Source: Rosistilla oblonga
Lineage (GTDB): Bacteria > Planctomycetota > Planctomycetia > Pirellulales > Pirellulaceae
Direction: 5' to 3'
DNA: 64,000 bases
NCBI RefSeq assembly: GCF_007751715.1
Contig: NZ_CP036292.1
Location: 6,331,339-6,395,338 of the forward strand
Shown: piece after piece, positions 47,801-53,177 of the stretch
Layout of the letters: each line of letters starts with the position of its first letter
Position numbering within the stretch: position 1 is the stretch's first letter
Made by a program: the position numbers and the translations under genes
Notes under the pieces: generated by a model
What the model saw: the letters and a program-made list of their open reading frames with translations, nothing else
What the model was told of the DNA's origin: nothing
Database searches by the model: none

Positions 47801-50800
47801 CAGCGTTCAATCGATAGATGCGACGGAACAAGAATCCATCTTCAGCCGGTGGCAGACCGCTGAGCGTGATTCGCCCCTCGGTTCCCACCAGTACTGGCGA
47901 GACGATTGCATCCGAAGGCAGCCCTTCGCGGCCAAATGAGTCGACCGAAACGATGCGGTATTCATAAGCCACGCCCGCTGGCAACGAACCGCCACTGGAA
48001 GCTTCCGTGTTGACCAGATCGACGGGCAACCGACTCTCGTACAAACGTGGACCGCCCGGCGTGCCGTCGACGATCAAGTTCTCCGCGATGACATGCACAA
48101 CATCGGTGTCGTCGAAACGACCGGCGACTGTCAATTTACGCAACGTCCCGCCGGCTGGCGTCGTGGCGCGAATGAACATCCCGTTGATGCTGTTGTCGGT
48201 CAACTGGTTTCCGTAGACATCGGGACCAACGCGGTCGTAGTCTGCGGTAAACGCGCCGGCCAATTGGTATTCGACGGTTTGGAAATTGGTCTCTTGGAAA
48301 CTGTCCGGCGTCGCGCTGATCGCGGCATCGGCACTGTTGGAGATCGTGTTGTTGGCGACCGTCGGACGCATGTCGACGATCTGGATAGGATTGACCAACG
48401 TCTGGTTACCGTCGATCACCGCGCTGGCACCACCACCGTATTTGATCTCGGCAAATCCGATGTGCTGCAGGAAGATACCTTGATCTTCCAGATCGGCGCG
48501 ACCTTCGATCTGATCGATGTCGCGACGCAACAACAATCCGCCCCAATCACCCGCGCCAGGCGTTGTCGCCAAACCGGCTTGTGGCGTTCCGATCGAACTG
48601 TCCAGAGCACTTGTGAAGTAGACCGATCCCTCGATCGCGTTACCCAACGCGTCGCGAAGCACCGCACCGTTGTCGTCGACAAGTGTTGGCGTACCCAAAA
48701 CTTGCAACGCACCACCGCTGCGATCCACCAACAGGTTGCTGCTACCGACACCGATGTACGAGCGACGCAATTTGAAGATCGCGTTGGCGTCGATCATCGC
48801 CGTCACGCCCTGCGGTACCTCCATCTCGGTACCGTCTTGCAACACCTGGCCTGGCAGCGAACCGAAACCAAGCTCATAAGCAAAGTTGTCGTTGAGCGTC
48901 GTTGGATCTTGGTCTAAACCGCCGTTGCCAACGATCCGCACGATGTCGCCAGGATGCGCCGCCGCAAACGCGTTTGGAATCCCCGTTCCCGAAATGCTGT
49001 CGAACGGACGATCCGCCGAACCATCGGCGTTTGGACCGCCAAAGTTGTCGACAAAGATGGTCCGTCCCATGACGTCCATCGCGAGGAAGTTGTCCGGTAC
49101 CGTGATCTCCTGTTCGCCAGTGATCTCGATCACCGTACCGTTGACCGATACCGAATCGAGGAACGATCCGCCGGTGACCACAGCCCCTTGGAGCGCCGCG
49201 GCAAACTTGTCCGCCAAAATCTCTGGCGTGTCGCTGTCATTATAAGCGACCATGATCCGGCCCGATGCAACCGAACCATCGTTGGAGAACTCGAACCGCC
49301 GCGTGATTCCGCGGTAATTGGTAACCTCGATCACCTGGCCATTGGTGACGCTGTCGCCGCCGCTGACAAAGTCCAGCTGCCGATTCAGTGGTCGTGTTTG
49401 GAACCAGAAGTTGAAGACACCACCGGGAGTCCCGTCGTTGGAAGCGTCGACGCGCGTTCCTGGCAAACGGAATGGATCGCTGCTGTCGAGATTGTTGCCG
49501 TCCAAGTCACGCAACACATCGGTTTCGTCGACCTGCGGACGGAACTTCAACAACAGTTCGTATTCGCCCTGCGTTGTGCCACCAAATCCGGTGCCGCTGA
49601 TCGTTGGATCGGGAAGGTCGTTGCCCGATGCGGTGACACCGATGTAATAAACGCCGCTGCCGAGTTCGACCTCGAGGAACGAATCCTCGCTGTAATAATC
49701 GTCGTTGCGAGCTACCGAAACGATCCCGCCGCCGCTCAACAACACTCGCGGCGCATCTTCTTGCAAGCCGTTAAATGTTGGGATTTCGGTCGGATCGATG
49801 TCCTCGCTCAATTGCAGCGATGCCGTCACCAGATTCGCCGCCGCTGGCGAAGCATTGATCGCATCGACCACCTGCTGGACCGTCGTGTTGTCCGGGTCGG
49901 ACATGTAGACGCTGATCTGGTTTTCGGTGACTTCCACCGTCGGCGTCGGGTTGCTGCCCGCAGGCGTGATCACCAACTGCACGCTGGTTCGGTTGCCCAA
50001 GTCGCCCGGTTGGACCGCGGTAAAGTTGATCTCGAAGTTGCCAAACACACCAAAGTCGGTGGTCACGCTGGCTTGTTGTTGCTTGTAGAGCGTCAGCGAG
50101 GTGTCCAACAAACTGCTGTCGCCCAAGCGTTCAGCAAACGTTTCCGCCGTCACGACGGCCAGCTTAGTCGGATCGTCGAGGTCGACCTCAAAGCGATACA
50201 GATCGATGTCACCCGATTCCGGACGCCACAGATATTGGCCGTGCAGAATGTCGTAGTTGCCCGGGAAGACAGGTTCCAAAGTCGAATTGTTCGCCAGGAA
50301 GTTGCTGTCCAAATTCATCAGCGTCGAAGCGGGCAGGTCCTCTGCCTGTTCCAAGCCCAACAGCAAACCGATTCCCGCGATCGCGGTGCGGAAATAGTCT
50401 TCGCCGTAGAGGTCTCCCCATTCGACAAACGAATCCATCACCAGCGTCGCGTTGGTGTTGGCACCCGTCGTTGTGATGTCGGGATCGACGCGTACACCAA
50501 AGGTCGATTGAGTGAACACGTTGCCGGTCGGCAACGGAGCTCCGGTGCTTGGATCGTTGTCCAAAACCGAGAGGTCGCCGGTGGCGAAGGTGAAGCCTTG
50601 GTTGTCGGTCTCGTAGAACTGCACGCCCAGTTCGCTCGCCCACATGTCGAGCGCTTCGCGGATCCGTTCCTTCTGGCGTTCGGAAACCGAGTTGACGCGC
50701 GACGTACCGTTATCGTCGATACCGTAATCGCTGCGGAAGTTGTATGGGATCGTTGTGATTCCCGGCGTCGAATCGGCGCCGAAATTATCGTTGACGTGCT

Positions 50801-52598
50801 GCGAAAACGCGTCGTTGAGATTCTCGACGAGATCGCTGTGCCCCGGATCGTCGTTGCCACCCAACAGTTCCAACCGATAATCGATCGGATCGATCGCGCT
50901 CGAAAGCACGACGCTGCGGAAGTTGATCGCGTTGGGGTCGATTCCGAAGGTACCGATGTCAGCCGCCGCGGTGAACGAATCGCCCGGTTCCAACAGCGAA
51001 ACAGGAGCGTAGGTTGCCGGTGTGGTTCCGACGCTATTGCTGGCCAGACCGTCGACGCTCGATTGAACCAGCAGCGAAGCCGCTGGGTGCGCATTGATCG
51101 CGTTGGAGATGTCGGCAAACGTCGTCCCCGCACCCATGTCGACAGTCACCACCGAACCGGCGACCGCTACGGAAACCGCGCCGGTTCCCGATCGGACAAA
51201 TTGAACCTGCAGATCTGCGGGAGCGCCCACGACCGATTGGAATCGCAAGACCGATTCGCCACCGGTGTTCAAGTCGGTCGCGCCCACGGCGCCACCAAGC
51301 TCGACGCGCTGCGGTGCCAATGGAATCGCTTCGGCCGTACCGACTCGCAAACGGAACGTCCCGATCCCACCATCGCCGCCGACCAAGTCGGAGAGATCCG
51401 AATCGAAGACCAACGTCGCGGTGTCGGCGGCTGGATTGTAGACCACGCGCGTTGGAGCGATCTCGACGTCGTCGCGATTGCTGACCGAATCCTGCGTGAA
51501 GATCAAGGTGTAGAAGCGAGGGTTCTCAGCCGATCGGTCGGTTGGCGTGCCGTCGGAGAAGTTCTCGACAAACAGATCGTCATCGTTGAAGTAGACGACG
51601 ATCTCGTTGCGGCGTTGATTCAAGCTGCCATCGGCCAAACGAACCACAGGCTGCGGAACGACCGCTTGGACCTGAGCACCGAGGTCGAGCGTGAAGTCGA
51701 CGACTTCCTTGCGAGCTCCCTCTTGCCGCGGAACCAATAGCGTGTCGGGATCGCTCGCCGAGATGCTGCGAAGTCCGACGATCCCCAACGCGGGATCATC
51801 GAATCCGAAGACTTCGATCCGGTAGTCGTCGTCGGGCAGCGCATTGGAGAACCGCGCCACAACTTCGTTCTGATTCGGGGCCGCACCAACTTCCAAGAAG
51901 GTCGGGATGATCTCTACGTCTCCGCTCGACGAGATATCAAACGCGGGCAGGGTGCTGACGGCGGGATCGCGCATCAATTCTGCGTCGCTGTGGCCACCCT
52001 TCAACTGAGCGCTCAGGAAGGTGTTGACAGTCGTCGAGGCATTGAAGGCTTCCACGAAGGTTCGCGCCGTCGTGCCGGGAGCCAGAGTGACGGTCAGCGG
52101 AACGGTCCCCGCGACGCTCGCCCCTACAGCAAACTGAGGCGCGGTGCCGACTGGCAGCGCATCGTTGCGAGTCACAGTCACGCGAACCGGTTGCCCCGAT
52201 GCGATCTGCGTCAATTGAATGTCCACACCGCCGGTCAGGTCGATCACCGAAGTGTCGGGATCGCGATAGACGCTGCCGAAGTCGCTCGAACCGACGGGTA
52301 GATCAAACGTCCCGTCGCCACCGCTGCGGACGATTCGGATCGCATCTAAGGTCGCCGCATCGATGACTTGATTTTCGTCAAATCGGAAGACGAGTTCACT
52401 AGGCGACTCGTTGCGAACACTACCATCGGTGATCAAATCCCCGCTGTTTGGCTGGATTCCGATCAATTGCGGGCCGGCGGCCAACAATTTCCTCGGTTCC
52501 AGGGATTCCAGCATCGATTTGCGAAGAGAATTCCTCTTCGTTACCTTTCTCACCGAGTGGAGGCGGCTTGAAACATCTTGCCGTTTGCGATTGGCCAT
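32880..52598 (-). CDS. Giant-3: 6572-aa dockerin-ended surface protein with Ca-loop array, pseudo-peptidase
   Basis: I place the start at ATG 52598 because GAAGGT lies 7 nt upstream. A TTG at 52670 would add 24 residues but has no ribosome site and would put extra basic/Cys sequence before the head. MLESLEPRKLLAAG is the LEPR-XLL motif. Order: Ig-like modules; a fully decayed peptidase site AGIGLLLGLEQ at 741-751; PPC; a beta-helix passenger (1190-2000); PPC (~2160); a choice-of-anchor-L-like domain (about 3070-3310, FASEEFFENGANPDVAAVFL); beta-helix stretches (NNTIYG, NNIIMNT); a cluster of 'DG...FEF' repeats (4280-5400) interrupted by about 11 DxDxDG loops (4805-5070); GEVED (5440-5730) interrupted by one more such repeat; about six cadherin-like repeats (5740-6380); and a dockerin pair (6387-6470, DVNADGTVSPIDALLVINLL and DVSGDAYVTAIDALQVINAL). 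No cysteine was seen. It is the first of the three giant genes in transcription order. Confidence 0.93.
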   Translation of the reverse strand: MANRKRQDVSSRLHSVRKVTKRNSLRKSMLESLEPRKLLAAGPQLIGIQPNSGDLITDGSVRNESPSELVFRFDENQVIDAATLDAIRIVRSGGDGTFDLPVGSSDFGSVYRDPDTSVIDLTGGVDIQLTQIASGQPVRVTVTRNDALPVGTAPQFAVGASVAGTVPLTVTLAPGTTARTFVEAFNASTTVNTFLSAQLKGGHSDAELMRDPAVSTLPAFDISSSGDVEIIPTFLEVGAAPNQNEVVARFSNALPDDDYRIEVFGFDDPALGIVGLRSISASDPDTLLVPRQEGARKEVVDFTLDLGAQVQAVVPQPVVRLADGSLNQRRNEIVVYFNDDDLFVENFSDGTPTDRSAENPRFYTLIFTQDSVSNRDDVEIAPTRVVYNPAADTATLVFDSDLSDLVGGDGGIGTFRLRVGTAEAIPLAPQRVELGGAVGATDLNTGGESVLRFQSVVGAPADLQVQFVRSGTGAVSVAVAGSVVTVDMGAGTTFADISNAINAHPAASLLVQSSVDGLASNSVGTTPATYAPVSLLEPGDSFTAAADIGTFGIDPNAINFRSVVLSSAIDPIDYRLELLGGNDDPGHSDLVENLNDAFSQHVNDNFGADSTPGITTIPYNFRSDYGIDDNGTSRVNSVSERQKERIREALDMWASELGVQFYETDNQGFTFATGDLSVLDNDPSTGAPLPTGNVFTQSTFGVRVDPDITTTGANTNATLVMDSFVEWGDLYGEDYFRTAIAGIGLLLGLEQAEDLPASTLMNLDSNFLANNSTLEPVFPGNYDILHGQYLWRPESGDIDLYRFEVDLDDPTKLAVVTAETFAERLGDSSLLDTSLTLYKQQQASVTTDFGVFGNFEINFTAVQPGDLGNRTSVQLVITPAGSNPTPTVEVTENQISVYMSDPDNTTVQQVVDAINASPAAANLVTASLQLSEDIDPTEIPTFNGLQEDAPRVLLSGGGIVSVARNDDYYSEDSFLEVELGSGVYYIGVTASGNDLPDPTISGTGFGGTTQGEYELLLKFRPQVDETDVLRDLDGNNLDSSDPFRLPGTRVDASNDGTPGGVFNFWFQTRPLNRQLDFVSGGDSVTNGQVIEVTNYRGITRRFEFSNDGSVASGRIMVAYNDSDTPEILADKFAAALQGAVVTGGSFLDSVSVNGTVIEITGEQEITVPDNFLAMDVMGRTIFVDNFGGPNADGSADRPFDSISGTGIPNAFAAAHPGDIVRIVGNGGLDQDPTTLNDNFAYELGFGSLPGQVLQDGTEMEVPQGVTAMIDANAIFKLRRSYIGVGSSNLLVDRSGGALQVLGTPTLVDDNGAVLRDALGNAIEGSVYFTSALDSSIGTPQAGLATTPGAGDWGGLLLRRDIDQIEGRADLEDQGIFLQHIGFAEIKYGGGASAVIDGNQTLVNPIQIVDMRPTVANNTISNSADAAISATPDSFQETNFQTVEYQLAGAFTADYDRVGPDVYGNQLTDNSINGMFIRATTPAGGTLRKLTVAGRFDDTDVVHVIAENLIVDGTPGGPRLYESRLPVDLVNTEASSGGSLPAGVAYEYRIVSVDSFGREGLPSDAIVSPVLVGTEGRITLSGLPPAEDGFLFRRIYRLNAAGTGYDLVAILDANDPDFIDGGDRLNTVPIKLDVTSTEVRLARPDASLKIDPGSVIKVQGSRIEFEFGTQLLAEGLDGQEIIFTSILDDRYGAGGEFDTENGGLIDGVNPLPPEAGDWGGLYFAPGAHLSLDNSIVAFGGGLTRIEGTFRAFSAVELQQATARITNTSFEDNHEGLGGQGPRDRLGRLDNVAIDLRDAPSADAGESFRALSGTTIFVRGAQPVIVGNTFINNVGSTINIDGNSMTDEYIVDIGRDTGPIARIDDLDDNYGPLVRRNRMDNNGLNGLEIRGRDTIFVGGREFTSETSQYTVGNVVGDRVPGVDDVRTPDNVITVNTTVAGDPLSAGELAVSAVILTTRSIWDDTDIVHVPYQQFITGNLHGSSGLRLQSRPDESLVVKFAGSETTSQGKDIGSGSSADPFYGTGLTATGTLGDIDDRVGGTLQIIGLPGSPVVLTALSDDTVGASLKPDGTPHTDTNNDLWATRPEPNDWRGIYLDEFSNDRNVEVVLEREAHDAPAPGLNADTVNPEVIGDLAASQYDSDDTLRLGFEVSGFLTENDIDVYAFSAVAGTEVWLDIDRTSFNLDTVVEVLDSEGQLLARSTNSTDELFENFGLRDEQLGTLQKGAEELNNFNEFGLLDEYGTTNPRDAGFRISLPGVRGARDTYYVRIRSASVDPNDFAGGITTGKYEFQIRMQEEQEFSGSTVRYADIRYAKHGIHAKGLPYHSPLLGEAQEDEGPGSSISNDNIFTNAASSEDRAQYVGNLLNSDLTVLSVGGELSNLTDIDFYQFDIISTDGSSGSHFPTVFDVDYADDLGRPDTTLWVYYDADGQSGSLPPRLVYTGADSNIAEDRSDSLNSDPALDFDRGSVGAGDPFIGSVELPEGSYFVAVTESSRVPSILTTDPLLRREPIASIKRLVDDHIEAIDPNTNNPPAVLQFIDQSTLPAGWQVTTNRATEVGHGLYSTFDGERIGIDPLLAEQPEVESNDTLFSADSIDSAANWGLNFNSDITQDFVDINTSTTIPHTSIRGVLDDSVDFFRFTVPDTNAGAGNRVILDIDNGFDFLNTLGSDDFTLELFAITGVDANLTTPVAVSVDNGFDTGSSSFGGFADPMIDTTLAPGTYVVAVVEDGSTFNATTGTYTAPDTLIENGNYTLHVSVEGHAVGALGGSVLNESLHFNPAAGSGTLSANQFDLSGYTAGDQPFLYFNYALDTDPGDLVSVRITSNDDPVGQTVASSDTAFSGSVLTNDNIWRQARISLADFAGDSGVTVEFQYNTPGGSTGEGLYVDDFIVGFAEHGELVTGSSFVTASNVDFVQQGTPGTFTSGAYQLEVRPGTDYADTVGTSLNVREVFDTNDRQSESITVIAPAGYQLADGDFFELSDGFITQEFEFNSTGGVTLGRVQIPFQPTDSASTVAGAMIAAINSPAVAAKASFSAASSGGITQGSTQGDARINLFGSVRGDFAELADESLSVTASTDPDALASQLLGDGLTLVSGSALLNGNAGSFTGGSQVLGMDQGVVLTNGDLSTVTGFNLSDNTTASASGFGDNDVDNTPGVLPAGSTTVDSTSLEFQFSFDDVSGLKSLFLELGFASEEFFENGANPDVAAVFLSYMDDSDPLNSIPVTVPVPINGLDAVGAGNLPEAEVVNNDPNMAGKFLTETGFDGISRPLTATIGGLVASRVYTVKVVVADVADSLSPVDANDSAVFIRARSISSEDAGNPNLIAVDGRVTLPAIVHLGTGDTNAKRQQGQLLIHSNVISDSQVYGVWIEGADREQDPEDFRADGSPTGFGSGTPHGDLGQPNLGRSYGGAVRNLRALNNSVEGGLVPGAVVVNNVIDQSGVSGITVEGTTPTWIINTNGNFGLAEDTTEATAATNTPRVPEVHFGDAISDGDQMTIWAAGISVLFEFEDISGDVTGDGGSGVRGGDGVSAGAVPIYIRKDAGGTTYNPQGTAPNRSFGYTEHEVVAAMYDAILGSVLVTNNLVSLVTPTIGPSVLEDSITSNTGNGAGEMGFVNPALYLEGVTNVVIQPIQARRWLTARELTLAEAPQPFVRIVNNTIYGADGNLTDSVGSGVDEPNDTIAGAVVTHQGSAVTPLSFSTTGAIGDSPSLGALQDVDIYRIELDAGDRVQVDVDSFGASSIINPVDTVLRLFDSAGRPASLGSGLAIQADFNESGQAPGEAASNDPYLDFTATYKGTYYVAVSAAGNESYDPLSLAGRVDGNGQGDYEIDINVSAPREFILALADLNAGDTVQITDVAGNTNTFTVPANDRPWDQARNLATTINNSAGNTLPNHENGNGPGGLNGPVSRVEAVALGGISGDDPGINEILLRFHHALGTAIDSQNGFGHDRLNSTGSTGDGTTEQFVVISNAATISVNGTPLTGESLSTNQNRFLPESAIMVRGASPTILNNIIMNTRNGVVDETTSVLGPNPARKDEVIVGNNIFQGVRGSASNVNPGNVFDDFNDVIPGGQQIVNNPEGDNFIPNPGSYAIDSSIESLLERDQFASLKNALGISPSPVLAPNRDVFGLLRVDDPSVATPPGIGGNVFVDRGAVDRADFVGPGATLILPFDNDGAGTDTDRNLTRVDLQSPPPSEFRIRLQDVADPSDPFVGSNIDNNTVINSALEDLRKPGAVVTLFENGKLLEEGVDYTFRYDATTETVILNPLAGAWLPDAVYQIGINNRDRFVLLAPPGTQAVDGSQFVVTDTQGGTVTFEYETGYQLQLPTDINLQIPLAGGGAGGVRDGDRIRITSPDGLTVTTFEFDRDGTTLAGNVPVPFVLTDTQADIVNSLNEVLVDRTRFPLDAVANAGNGLILLTPKQGETVSVSYEPTVPAIEVTNSAVNSQIQVDPVRQVADGDLIVITSGTQTFTFELDFAGTAAVATNHLQIPIRNPANPTLVAEDIQTGINSINSNQFPFQTAAAPVGGLITLVPKPARTATVTSAPVSRLSSTMVDGNLQVQVPANTIVYDGDLMRITSGSDSFVFEVDTDGSVADGNVAMTFASTTNQQQIANGITAAIRSRLFSIAAVEISSSDPSIDPGTLFLAAQSGTVVDTGFSAIGQPVGSIALSISELGFGIGGVADGQTFTINDGGLSVTFELDTDGNTSGNNVAIDITTFTSTRQLADAIAQAISVSDLAAQPEVVSNRIIFLGLSEGASVTTTGSGVSSVGYARPLQDGDGFSLSSGDAANGGSTVEFQYVPTSSLIVGAVVSHDLDGDGLADFTVPTDLNSDGVVDVYTFVDSNSDGVIERVEIDVDGVSQQDVLGNLVPDFTFTFDSNLDGVLDVQIDMPALMITPFEADFDNDLELDLRFPADFDQDGFEDVRQFLDVDGNGVNEALQIMLPGPNGSTFAAVTIAIDSNEDGDVDRPLFYPARSAVAYEADFDGDGILDVRFPRDINGDGFEDIRTLIYADDNGEIGGDGVTNRVPIAIQIESNRVLTYPLDPNTGLPILTDGPLADVAIDVDADGDGLPDSSVELIPVELTDSNERIAQDTVAAIAAQTGLGLSPTAIDGGLISIGGQAGLVMEIIDGSPLQASGQPGVTTNSTLTIAGPLVLSVQPAGGVSIPDGATFTLTNNGQTVVFEFDLNTPTRLNNPNSVAIPYTLGDSATQIAASIQAAINASGLGITSRTSVGGSVELDGVEESQLVIPASTPLTSRRGTVSDGEFVTISDGVQTVTFEFERSVGGGGVRAGNQAVIFSSTGTSDDVAVSLAAAIRNSILGIATTVNGSQITMDGATSQTTIDVANTNSVEVSGTPGGAVPISVVRSGTVSDIEVRDAIIEAINSSRVPSLSASVRGDNTIFLEGATTVDQSIPNYYLRAVADNVGNPLKSNQLDDTVTFTILLSGAQFDYGDAPDPVDDVPGRYPTSREYDGARHLLVPDGPILGQLVDADADGQPQRAADGDDSSLVVLTDDAAHPTEPALFTITAENPAGPTIKVSTANAEIPASFEGRLLVIDNGLERVTFEVDSDGMFNEDHIRIAFDPDGDFGAKTTPAALAANLVDAIRRSGLQLAGKTLSGSNLTLIADDEDGVTFGSPESPTTVLQVGETTILTVDVTGEGLLDGWIDFNRDGDWDDPGERIFEHVAISSKTTFEITVPSTAAILQSPEGVTTMARFRLSTAGVSAPTGLALDGEVEDYQVRIVRGQTTANPDVGGLYSVFEDNVLSLDASQGVLSNDVARPSTTLSVYAEDVGTRTLANGTLELLADGSFTYTPNADFFGTETFSYRAFDQTLFDATGALLVSAPAEVTINVGSVNDAPRGGATQQTLATNEDFALTVPIDSLLRNLTATTSDDFTPGPANESDQTLSIELTAGGATAGGGTVRIQGTDLIYTPLFDFSGQDSFVYRVVDNGVPSQGVNVTVTVDVGEANDPPVLRNHFVTTNEDVSFDSDNSAVLIDGLLTGASDPDGNPGDVLIVTNTGTITTQAGGSVVISPDGQFVYTPQADYAGTDQFTYTVRDADGSTNTADVTITVVSQPDAPRTVSATPTSVLLTEDGAPGFVDLDGLFTDPDIVYGDFLTYEVEEVVVPGVGGAQVNANVTGPLLTITPQANASGIATVYVKAKDSTGLISNRLTINVRVNPENDPPQVIGTLDDLVVPEDAQIAPINMANIFNDPDGDTLQFDVTSSDEGVVTAVYNPATGQLELTLVPNASGQSTITVEVGDGSGFIVSEQFLVTVNSVEDAPTAVGDVYPNPANPAEIFQGGIYRVSDPTKGLLANDFDGDGDSFTITNFTQPLNNTGTITVDAATGGFVYTNTSGETGTVDSFQYTITDSNGLSSTATVLLEIGTPLLSHQNPSNSLDVNADGTVSPIDALLVINLLNRSSGTAISVLDLDTPPAFYDVSGDAYVTAIDALQVINALNQRSATPSAEGEANDSTDAIDYATSSVVAGRGAVNVPQLVNPKPAASDADSTTDLIEDLENHGVVDHAEVVDSLHNDQMDLVLDAIAVPGSEDGEQEAAETFDAAIDQLLGDFRLND
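33190..33440 (-). other. Dockerin I pair of giant-3
   Basis: DVNADGTVSPIDALLVINLL is a good dockerin loop. The second, DVSGDAYVTAIDALQVINAL, has Ala where the loop usually has Gly, so its calcium site is probably weaker. Confidence 0.85.
33450..35380 (-). repeat. About six cadherin-like (tandem-95) repeats in giant-3
   Basis: Same module as in giant-2 but fewer copies. Junctions are VNDAPR, ANDPPV, QPDAPR, ENDPPQ and VEDAPT. YTPNADFFGTETFSYRAFD and YTPQADYAGTDQFTYTVRD are typical units. The stalk is about half as long as in giant-2. Confidence 0.85.
35400..36270 (-). other. GEVED domain of giant-3, interrupted by a 'DG...FEF' repeat
   Basis: The domain opens with FDYGDAPDPVDD and ADGDDSS and resumes with DEDGVTF, GWIDFNRDGDWDDPGE and DGEVEDYQVRIV. 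Between ADGDD and DEDGV lie about 100 residues (35745-36050) containing LLVIDNGLERVTFEVDSDG and AALAANLVDAIRRSGLQL, a complete copy of the repeat. In giant-2 the two GEVED halves are contiguous. Confidence 0.8.
36400..39770 (-). repeat. Cluster of 'DG...FEF' ~100-residue repeats in giant-3
   Basis: About eight copies of one module lie in tandem. Each begins near VxDGDxxxI, has a FEFD/FELD strand about 12-16 residues later, then a TxxQIAxAIxxAI helix-like segment and an IxLxG strand, and ends near SxxGxPG. The unit is roughly 80-110 residues and copies are divergent. I do not recognise a named family. Four further copies occur elsewhere in giant-3. Confidence 0.8.
37390..38185 (-). repeat. Array of about 11 DxDxDG calcium-type loops in giant-3
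   Basis: Residues about 4805-5070 contain, in order, DLDGDGLAD, DLNSDGVVD, DSNSDGVIE, DSNLDGVLD, DFDNDLELD, DFDQDGFED, DVDGNGVNE, DSNEDGDVD, DFDGDGILD, DINGDGFED and DVDADGDGLPD. The spacing is irregular (about 10-40 residues). Such loops resemble EF-hand, dockerin or thrombospondin-3 calcium loops. Sequence on both sides belongs to a single 'DG...FEF' repeat, so this is an insertion. The corresponding region of giant-2 does not have it. Confidence 0.85.
42670..43400 (-). other. Choice-of-anchor-L-like domain of giant-3
   Basis: LLGDGLTLVSGSALLNGN, VLGMDQGVVLTNGD, then FQFSFDD, LGFASEEFFENG and VAAVFLSYMDD follow the pattern of 'choice-of-anchor L' domains (usual FGSEEYPEFVG replaced by FASEEFFENG). 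I did not find an equivalent in giant-2. Confidence 0.65.
50346..50378 (-). other. Decayed zinc site of giant-3 (AGIGLLLGLEQ)
   Basis: Residues 741-751 align with giant-1 HEIGHVLGLGH when anchored on the following xxDLP. All ligands and the Glu are lost, but the hydrophobic/Gly scaffold (IG..LGL) is kept. The upstream helix (REALDMWASELGVQFYETDN) matches giant-1. Confidence 0.72.
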
Positions 52599-52605
52599 GG
52601 AGCGA

Positions 52606-52611
52606 ACCTTC
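52606..52611 (-). promoter_or_regulatory. Ribosome binding site of giant-3
   Basis: GAAGGT lies 7 nt upstream of ATG 52598. It decides this start over the TTG at 52670, which has no such site. Confidence 0.65.
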
Positions 52612-52787
52612 AAATGATTTGGGCAAAGAGTGCTCTTCGAGAACCGTCTCGAACGACACAAACGCCTCAAATCAAACGACTTACGAACTTGTGAAAATTG
52701 AACAGGAACCGACCTACCGAATTCGGTCGGCCCACGCGAGAAAAGTCCTCGAACCCGAGGAGATCACGGCTGGACCAGCAAGCACCG

Positions 52788-52815
52788 AGTATAGTTAGCT
52801 GCATTTTGGACGCAA
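52788..52815 (-). promoter_or_regulatory. Candidate sigma-70-type promoter of giant-3
   Basis: On the minus strand TTGCGT (52810-52815) is followed after 16 nt by TATACT (52788-52793). This implies a 5' leader of about 180 nt before ATG 52598. The leader contains a small CCTCG-AACC-CGAGG hairpin. Confidence 0.45.
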
Positions 52816-53177
52816 ATTTGTTTTGCCTATCCGCCGCAGCCTCGCCATCTTAACGCCTGGAAATTTCGGTTTTGTCGATCATTCGCGTTGAACGGTTGCG
52901 AATCACATGCACCTGTACAAATCTCTACCGAGGCTTTTTCGGCGCATGCGCGTTCCTGTTTGACGCCAGTATTTTCACTAAGTTCCCTGCAAACGACGCG
53001 ACCCACCCAGGCTGACTGCCCAGCCCCCGCAGAATCGGTCCGCGAGAGTGTCTCAGCTGCCGAAACGCCTGGTTTTCAAGGGCTTCGCCCCCTTTGACTT
53101 GGTTATTCCAAGCGGTTGCGTAGAATGGAGACACACCGATCGCCGGTCACTCTCTCCTCCGCAGCCCACAGCGATTC

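Larger units (their letters stand above)
52599..53177. other. Divergent intergenic region between giant-3 and the TPR gene
   Basis: About 580 nt holding the candidate giant-3 promoter (52788-52815). On the plus strand there is a weak TTGGTT (53099) - 16 nt - TAGAAT (53121-53126) that could serve the TPR gene. No supported gene; short frames here overlap both strands and look like noise. Confidence 0.45.

Noticed and set aside
1-52598. Repetitive sequence taken as CRISPR or transposon
   Set aside because: The repeats are divergent protein modules without conserved DNA units, spacers, terminal inverted repeats or transposase.
52599-52670. TTG start giving giant-3 24 extra residues
   Set aside because: No ribosome site; the ATG at 52598 has GAAGGT at 7 nt and leads directly into the LEPR-XLL head.
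53092-53126. TTGACT ... TAGAAT as the TPR promoter
   Set aside because: Spacing is 21 nt, too long. Only a weaker TTGGTT with 16-nt spacing fits, so I noted it without calling it a feature.
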